Assembly: GCA_023301465.1 (NCBI GenBank)
Contig: JALZUQ010000011.1
Coordinates: forward strand, 1-47,665
Reading direction: 5' to 3'
Length of the DNA: 47,665 nucleotides
From: Oligoflexales bacterium
GTDB taxonomy: Bacteria; Bdellovibrionota_B; Oligoflexia; Oligoflexales; JALZUQ01
The notes beneath the pieces are model-generated. The model made no database searches and was not told where the DNA came from. It saw only the letters and a list, made by a program, of their open reading frames with translations. Shown one piece after another: positions 43,682-47,665 of this stretch (positions are counted from its first letter, which is position 1; every line of letters begins with the position of its first letter). The position numbers were made by a program, and so were the translations under genes.

Positions 43682-44296
43682 ATGGATAAAAAACAAAGAA
43701 TAAGAAAGTATAGTTTGCTAACGAAGTTAGCGATTGTCTCATTTTTGATTACTTTTAGCTGCAAAAGTAACCAAAAACAATCCAATGATAACGAAACAAG
43801 TAAGGCAAGTGCATTAGCCCTCTCTGGCGAACTTGCGAAAAAAAATTCCATTTGGCCAGCAGCAGCTAGCCAAGCCCTAGAAACTTTTAATACTCAAAAA
43901 AAGACTGGGAGTGTTGGAATCGCTTTAATCTCTAGCGGTAGCCTAGTAAACAGCGGGCAAACACTTGCAATCATCGAAGGAGATAATTGCATTATCTATA
44001 AAGCAGCTTCAAACGTTCAAAGTTTTCCTGTAGGCAGTAATCAATTCAAAAAAGTAACCACACATAAAAAAGATGATGACGCATACGGAACATGCTTAGA
44101 GCTCCATAAAAGACCCTCATTTGATATAGAACAAACCAAATACTTTGATGGCATTAGATATGAAGTTCACTACTTTAAAGAAGGCAAAACCACAGAGCAT
44201 GAGTTTTTTGGACCTTTATATGCTTCAAATATAAAACCCCCAACAAAAGAACAAACAGCCCTTTTAAACTACCTTGCCTTATTTAGTAAGCTATAA
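43682..44296 (+). CDS. Lipoprotein of unknown function, 204 aa
   Basis: Basic N-terminus, then lipobox LITFSC (Cys27) and a Ser/Asn linker. The mature part is beta-rich (SVGIALISSGSLV, TLAIIEGDNC, YEVHYFKEGK) with two more Cys. No family known. The start is 32 bases from the divergent TldD start, so the two promoters must lie inside the opposite genes. No strong ribosome site is seen before the ATG. Confidence 0.65.
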   Translation: MDKKQRIRKYSLLTKLAIVSFLITFSCKSNQKQSNDNETSKASALALSGELAKKNSIWPAAASQALETFNTQKKTGSVGIALISSGSLVNSGQTLAIIEGDNCIIYKAASNVQSFPVGSNQFKKVTTHKKDDDAYGTCLELHKRPSFDIEQTKYFDGIRYEVHYFKEGKTTEHEFFGPLYASNIKPPTKEQTALLNYLALFSKL

Positions 44297-44322
44297 AAAC
44301 ACACTGAAACTTAAGAGAACTA

Positions 44323-44350
44323 AAATAAAAAAGGCTCCCAGTTGGGAGCC
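44323..44350 (-). terminator. Terminator of the orphan RNA
   Basis: GGCTCCCA (44333-44340) and TGGGAGCC (44343-44350) form a perfect 8-bp stem. Read on the minus strand it is followed by six T (TTTTTTATTTTAG). No T-run follows on the plus strand. Confidence 0.75.
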
Positions 44351-44573
44351 TCTGATATTGAATTCGGCCGTCTAAAGTGAGTAGTTTTTTTGATAAGATA
44401 AACTCAGGAAGAGCCTGTAAATGTTGCAATACTTAAATAAAACGGGAAAGAAAAAAAATGCAACGGCCGATTTTTCAATTTTGTAACTTAACTCATAAGG
44501 CCAAAATGATGAAATATGATTCATGAAACAATTGTTCACTTATCAAGTTCCTATGCCCTTGCGAGGTAAGATT
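44325..44573 (-). ncRNA. Candidate orphan small RNA, about 250 nt
   Basis: A strong minus-strand promoter (44580-44608) is followed by about 250 bases and then a GC-rich terminator (44323-44350), with no recognised gene between. In the RNA, TCGGCCGT and ACGGCCGA (complements of 44463-44470 and 44364-44371) form an 8-bp closing stem around a 91-base domain that holds smaller hairpins such as CAGG/CCTG. A 50-codon frame with no ribosome site (44372-44524) exists, but its composition is low-complexity. I did not match it to 6S, RNase P, tmRNA or SRP RNA. Confidence 0.4.
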
Positions 44574-44579
44574 CGCAAA

Positions 44580-44608
44580 TTTATAGCTTGTATGGTGTTT
44601 TTTGTCAA
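44580..44608 (-). promoter_or_regulatory. Strong sigma70-type promoter of the orphan RNA
   Basis: A perfect TTGACA (complement of 44603-44608), a 17-base spacer and TATAAA (complement of 44580-44585, five of six). It is the best promoter match in the window and lies 59 bases downstream of tRNA-Cys on the same strand. Confidence 0.6.
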
Positions 44609-44666
44609 ATGTTCAATTAAAAATAATGGGGATAATGTAAGAGCTTATTAATACAGGGCTTTTAGG

Positions 44667-44742
44667 TGGAGGCACAGGCCGGATTCGAACCGGCGAATAA
44701 CTGATTTGCAATCAGACCCCTTAACCACTTGGGTACTGTGCC
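44667..44742 (-). tRNA. tRNA-Cys (GCA)
   Basis: Read on the minus strand: acceptor GGCACAG pairs with CTGTGCC, the D-arm has AAGTGGTTAAGG, the anticodon loop is TTGCAAA with anticodon GCA, the T-arm carries GGTTCGAATCC, and the 3' end has discriminator T73 and an encoded CCA. U73 is the discriminator expected for cysteine tRNA. Confidence 0.95.
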
Positions 44743-44851
44743 AACGTTGACGATTATGCTGCTCCCCTTCTCTATGGTCAAGCCCAAATATTGGTAATGA
44801 CATCCCTTTTGTTTTGAACTAGTCTCCTAGGAGCATTTATGATGGGACGCA

Positions 44852-45511
44852 GTGATCAAGTTTATTGCTATATTTATAGATTTATTTACCGCAATTTTAT
44901 TTGCGATAGTCGCTTTAGTATTCTCTCCACTTACTGTACTGCGTGGTGCAGATAGAATGGTAGGTTATATCAGGTTACTCCTTCCAAAGGCATTACTTGC
45001 TACAGGAGTAAGAGCACTTATGGATTGGCAGTTTGGTAATCTTGATCGCTCTGTTAGTCAAATGGAAGCGATACTCAGTTATTTTGAACCAGACCCAACC
45101 GACAAAAACAAACAAAGCATGCTACAACGCAAACTCGTTGAAGACCTATACTCTGCTATCGCACATGCTTATATTCGAAGTGGGCACATAGATGATGCAA
45201 TGGTTGTTCTTATACGTGCAAATAGCTCACTTGGCATAAGAAGACTACGTGGCCTTGGGGAACTAGATGCACGGACTGCACACATTATACGTGCTAGCAT
45301 TGCAACAGGAAAACTTCTAGACGACAACTCAACTGCAAGCCTAACTATTAGCTCTAAAGCTCCCAAAACAGAGAGAATGAACTCCACAAAACGGTCTGGA
45401 GCAACAAAAGAAAACAACGGCGATAAACAAATAAAGAAAACAAACAAGCCAAGAGTTTTGGCATTTCAAAGCAAACAAGACAGAGACGATTCAAACACTA
45501 CACCCTCATGA
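44852..45511 (+). CDS. Membrane-anchored helical protein, 219 aa
   Basis: One N-terminal membrane helix (about 3-27, FIAIFIDLFTAILFAIVAL). A helical region (about 55-150) follows with TPR-like pairs (SAIAHAYIRSGHIDDAMVVLIRA). The C-terminal 65 residues are Lys/Thr/Asn-rich and disordered. The start is a GTG. It is 16 bases from gap, in the same operon, and no family is recognised. Confidence 0.65.
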   Translation: MIKFIAIFIDLFTAILFAIVALVFSPLTVLRGADRMVGYIRLLLPKALLATGVRALMDWQFGNLDRSVSQMEAILSYFEPDPTDKNKQSMLQRKLVEDLYSAIAHAYIRSGHIDDAMVVLIRANSSLGIRRLRGLGELDARTAHIIRASIATGKLLDDNSTASLTISSKAPKTERMNSTKRSGATKENNGDKQIKKTNKPRVLAFQSKQDRDDSNTTPS

Positions 45512-45527
45512 AGGAGAGTTACTAATT

Positions 45528-46529
45528 ATGAGCATTAAGATTGGAATCAATGGATTTGGACGAATTGGACGCAACGTATTTCGCTTAGCACAAAACCACT
45601 CTGAAATTGAAATTAAACACATCAATGATTTAACAGATAACGAGACCATGGCACACCTTCTACAGTATGACTCTGTACATGGCACCTTCCCAAAAGAAGT
45701 TAAACATGATGATACAGGCATTAGTATTGACGGAAAGAAAACAAGTGTCTCAGCAATCAAAAACCCTGCTGAAATCAACTGGGCAGAAAAAGGCGTTGAT
45801 ATTGTCTTTGAATGCACGGGTATTTTCAGAGACCGTAAGGGCGTTGATTTACACCTTAAAGCTGGAGCGAAAAAAGTTATTATTTCTGCACCTGCAAGCG
45901 GTGAGGATGCAACGGTAGTTATGGGAGTAAACGATAGCGTACTCAAAAAAGAAGACGTGATGATTTCTAATGGAAGTTGTACTACTAACTGCCTAGCTCC
46001 TGTTGCTAAAATCATCCACGACAACTTTGGCATTGAAAGCGGACTGATGACAACGGTACACGCCTACACAAATGACCAAAGGATCTTAGACTTACCGCAT
46101 AAAGACCTAAGAAGAGCTCGTGCAGCTGCCCAAAACATGATCCCAACATCTACTGGTGCTGCAAAAGCAATCGCTCTTGTGATACCAGAGCTAAAAGGCA
46201 AGCTTCATGGAATGGCTATACGTGTTCCAACCGCAAATGTTTCTCTTATAGATTTAACAATACAAACCAAAAAAAGCACTACAGCTGAAGAAGTAAACGC
46301 TTTATTTAAAAAAGCAGCTGAAGGCAGCATGAAAGGAATATTAGGATACAGCCAAAAACCATTGGTTTCGACTGATTACAATGGGAACACAAATTCTAGT
46401 ACGGTAGATGGTTTATCTACTTCAGTCATGAACGGTAATCATATTAAGATTATTTCTTGGTATGATAACGAAACTGGCTTTAGCCACCGTATGATTGACC
46501 TTGCTAAAAAACTTAATGAACTGAGTTAA
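45528..46529 (+). CDS. gap: Glyceraldehyde-3-phosphate dehydrogenase
   Basis: A 333-aa type I GAPDH. NAD fold GINGFGRIGRNV at 6-17, Asp-type NAD selector NDLTD (31-36), nucleophile Cys151 in SNGSCTTNCLAP, HAYTNDQ, and the C-terminal SWYDNETGFSHRM. It converts glyceraldehyde 3-phosphate and phosphate to 1,3-bisphosphoglycerate in glycolysis or its reverse. AAGGAGAG is upstream of the ATG. It is followed by the pentapeptide gene after 13 bases. Confidence 0.96.
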   Translation: MSIKIGINGFGRIGRNVFRLAQNHSEIEIKHINDLTDNETMAHLLQYDSVHGTFPKEVKHDDTGISIDGKKTSVSAIKNPAEINWAEKGVDIVFECTGIFRDRKGVDLHLKAGAKKVIISAPASGEDATVVMGVNDSVLKKEDVMISNGSCTTNCLAPVAKIIHDNFGIESGLMTTVHAYTNDQRILDLPHKDLRRARAAAQNMIPTSTGAAKAIALVIPELKGKLHGMAIRVPTANVSLIDLTIQTKKSTTAEEVNALFKKAAEGSMKGILGYSQKPLVSTDYNGNTNSSTVDGLSTSVMNGNHIKIISWYDNETGFSHRMIDLAKKLNELS

Positions 46530-46542
46530 AGGAACCTTACTC

Positions 46543-46950
46543 ATGCCTAAAGACCAAAAAATTCTAACTCTTACTCGTAAAGAAGTTCTAGAAAAACTCG
46601 CTGTTAGTAGAGACTTTCGTAGTCTCGACATCCGAAAGTCAAACTTAGTAAAAATTGATTTTTCTGGATGCGACCTAAGAAAAGCTAATCTTTCCTACGC
46701 AAACCTAAAGGATTGTAATTTTACGAATTGCGACCTTCGAGGCACTTCGCTATGGAACTCCAATTGTGAAGGTGCAAATTTTACGAACGCTAACCTTGAA
46801 GAAGCTGATTTAGATTACGCAAAACTTCGCGGGGCTATTCTTTATCAAGCAAATATTCGTAGAGCATCACTACCAGATGAAACTATCTCTCGTGATGATA
46901 TCGAGCGATCAGTTAATACTGGCACTAGAATTGGACAAAACCGTAGATAA
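46543..46950 (+). CDS. Pentapeptide-repeat protein, 135 aa
   Basis: A right-handed quadrilateral beta-helix protein. The A(D/N)LXX-type repeats are seen from about 40 to 110: CDLRKANLSYANLKDCNF, CDLRGTSLWNSN, ANLEEADLDYAKLRGAIL. The N-terminal 35 residues and a basic C-tail are non-repeat. No DNA-gyrase-binding feature can be claimed. It lies 13 bases after gap with AAAGGAAC upstream and ends before a terminator, so it is probably co-transcribed with gap. Confidence 0.85.
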   Translation: MPKDQKILTLTRKEVLEKLAVSRDFRSLDIRKSNLVKIDFSGCDLRKANLSYANLKDCNFTNCDLRGTSLWNSNCEGANFTNANLEEADLDYAKLRGAILYQANIRRASLPDETISRDDIERSVNTGTRIGQNRR

Positions 46951-46994
46951 TACTGAAACTGTTTTTTATATTACAATCACTTCATTTAAACCTA

Positions 46995-47025
46995 AAAGCC
47001 ACTCATTCATCTTGAGTGGCTTTCT
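46995..47025 (+). terminator. Terminator of the gap operon
   Basis: AAAGCCACTCA (46995-47005) and TGAGTGGCTTT (47013-47023) form an 11-bp perfect stem with a 7-base loop, ending in TTTCT. It is 45 bases after the pentapeptide stop. Confidence 0.75.
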
Positions 47026-47471
47026 AGTGGTTAGATATTTACCGACCAAGTTTCTCTGATAAAACCACAAGAGATTTTGTTGTAGGTAATGATTTAGATA
47101 TTGAAGATAAAGAAGCATTTTTTATTTTTTTTGATAACGGGCACGAAATAAAAAAGTAGAGCTGGTTCAAATTTGACGAGCGTCGATAACAGACTAAAAG
47201 CCTGTCGGCTCGGATCTTTGCTCACGGCAGGGCTTTGATATTCATACACACTCCCGAGGATTAGAGAACCAAAGCAGTCCCCTGAGTGCTTTTAAACAGG
47301 AAGAATTAGCATCATTGGTCTGCTCTGTTCAGCCAGTCCCATGGTGCGAAACGCAAAACATCCTTGTAACCAACTATAACCATTGTGAAAAAGAATATTT
47401 TTAAAAGTGCTTTGAAGTTTACCGATAAGGAAACTGCAACTTGGGACAAACATATCTTAGGAGAATATCAA
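47024..47471. other. Intergenic region with possible gene fragment
   Basis: Nothing is clearly a gene. From about 47038 to 47158 one + frame reads SFSDKTTRDFVVGNDLDI and on to a TAG with no start codon; its composition is protein-like, so it may be the tail of a decayed gene. Around 47198-47242 the sequence AAAGCCTG and CAGGGCTTT can form a long hairpin. An AGGAG ribosome site lies just before 47472. Confidence 0.45.
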
Positions 47472-47665
47472 ATGAAAATGCATTACTTATTATACCCGCT
47501 TTTATCTTTTTTAATTTTGAACTGCTCGAACGACGACGATTTAAATATAAAGCAAGCAGACCAGAACCCAGTTATACCTGGACCTATACCTGAGCCTATA
47601 CCTGAGCCTATACCTGAGCCTATACCTGAGCCTATACCTGAGCCTATACCTGAGCCTATACCTGA
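47472..47665 (+). CDS. Lipoprotein with tandem PIPE repeats, cut by window end
   Basis: Partial; 64 codons are visible. A signal segment ending LILNC gives probable lipidated Cys18 (Asn at -1 is atypical). A short Asp-rich stretch (SNDDD) follows, then a repeat of Pro-Ile-Pro-Glu running to the window edge. AGGAG is nine bases before the ATG. A Pro-rich repeat of this kind usually spaces a downstream domain away from the membrane; that domain is outside the window. An IPEP-repeat surface lipoprotein is inferred. Confidence 0.8.
   Translation, partial: MKMHYLLYPLLSFLILNCSNDDDLNIKQADQNPVIPGPIPEPIPEPIPEPIPEPIPEPIPEPIP
47583..47665 (+). repeat. Perfect 12-base tandem repeat
   Basis: CCTATACCTGAG is repeated exactly six times (47583-47654), and a seventh copy (47655-47665) lacks its last base at the window edge. 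A variant copy (GTTATACCTGGA) precedes it at 47571-47582. The repeat is in frame, so copy-number change would lengthen or shorten the PIPE linker without shifting frame. Confidence 0.95.

Noticed and set aside
43650-43742. Longer TldD with a hydrophobic N-terminus
   Set aside because: The hydrophobic stretch is the complement of the divergent lipoprotein signal; the GTG at 43649 has a better ribosome site and fits the family.
44372-44524. 50-codon frame inside the orphan RNA
   Set aside because: No ribosome site and low-complexity Phe/Tyr/Ser sequence; kept only as an alternative in the RNA entry.
1-47665. CRISPR array
   Set aside because: No regularly spaced 20-40 base direct repeats with unique spacers were found; the only short tandem repeats are in-frame coding repeats.
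1-47665. Prophage or plasmid origin
   Set aside because: Apart from one short recombinase and a RAYT remnant there are no phage structural, replication or partition genes.

Overview
The window comes from an AT-rich (roughly 35-40% G+C by eye), diderm, LPS-bearing bacterium. Supporting genes are lptD, many signal-peptide and lipobox proteins, several predicted outer-membrane beta-barrels, a TonB-like protein and PgpA. The mix of genes, the long-form urocanate hydratase, and the frequent GTG/TTG starts fit a Bdellovibrionota or deltaproteobacterial-grade lineage. That placement is inference; no rRNA gene is present to settle it. Coding density is high and no prophage or CRISPR array is visible. 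Traces of mobile DNA are small: a catalytic-domain-only tyrosine recombinase, a broken REP-associated (RAYT/Y1) transposase with a long hairpin nearby, and an inverted-repeat cluster near 19.0-19.2 kb.

Layout. 0-1.4 kb: gene-poor stretch with a six-base-period repeat, a tiny secreted peptide and the recombinase. 1.4-4.1 kb (+): TonB-like protein, thymidine phosphorylase and hypoxanthine phosphoribosyltransferase. 4.0-6.1 kb (-): DcsG/RimK-like ATP-grasp ligase and an unknown exported protein. 6.3-7.0 kb (+): thioredoxin-like lipoprotein. 7.0-11.8 kb (-): a tightly overlapping acyl-CoA (probably propionyl-CoA) carboxylase operon ending in pgpA, headed by or next to a lipoprotein gene. 11.9-14.3 kb (+): a beta-barrel and a lipoprotein with two PrcB-like domains. 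14.4-19.0 kb (+): outer-membrane protein, urocanate hydratase and a two-gene ABC-2 transporter in one apparent operon. 19.3-26.2 kb (-): a five-gene envelope operon (beta-barrel, LysM lipoprotein, Cys-rich exported protein, 1203-aa lipoprotein, DUF1573 protein) of no recognised system. 26.8-27.7 kb (-): tdk with a small Cys-rich partner. 27.9-32.6 kb (+): accD-folC-lptD. 32.6-34.2 kb (-): unknown exported protein and an exported intradiol dioxygenase-like protein. 34.4-37.2 kb (+): ndk and tex. 37.3-38.5 kb: RAYT remnant, small beta-barrel, long hairpin. 38.5-43.6 kb (-): two exported unknowns, an AstE/AspA-like zinc hydrolase and a TldD-type metalloprotease. 43.7-47.7 kb: lipoprotein, tRNA-Cys, a probable orphan small RNA, a membrane protein followed by gap and a pentapeptide-repeat gene, and the start of a lipoprotein carrying a perfect 12-base tandem repeat cut by the window end.

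Functionally the window is housekeeping (fatty-acid, folate, nucleotide, LPS and glycolytic steps) mixed with envelope genes I cannot assign. Four nucleoside/nucleotide salvage enzymes (deoA, hpt, tdk, ndk) lie within 33 kb. The best candidates for something undescribed are the five-gene envelope operon, the urocanate hydratase/ABC transporter operon, the lone TldD beside an AstE-like hydrolase, and the orphan promoter-terminator unit beside tRNA-Cys.
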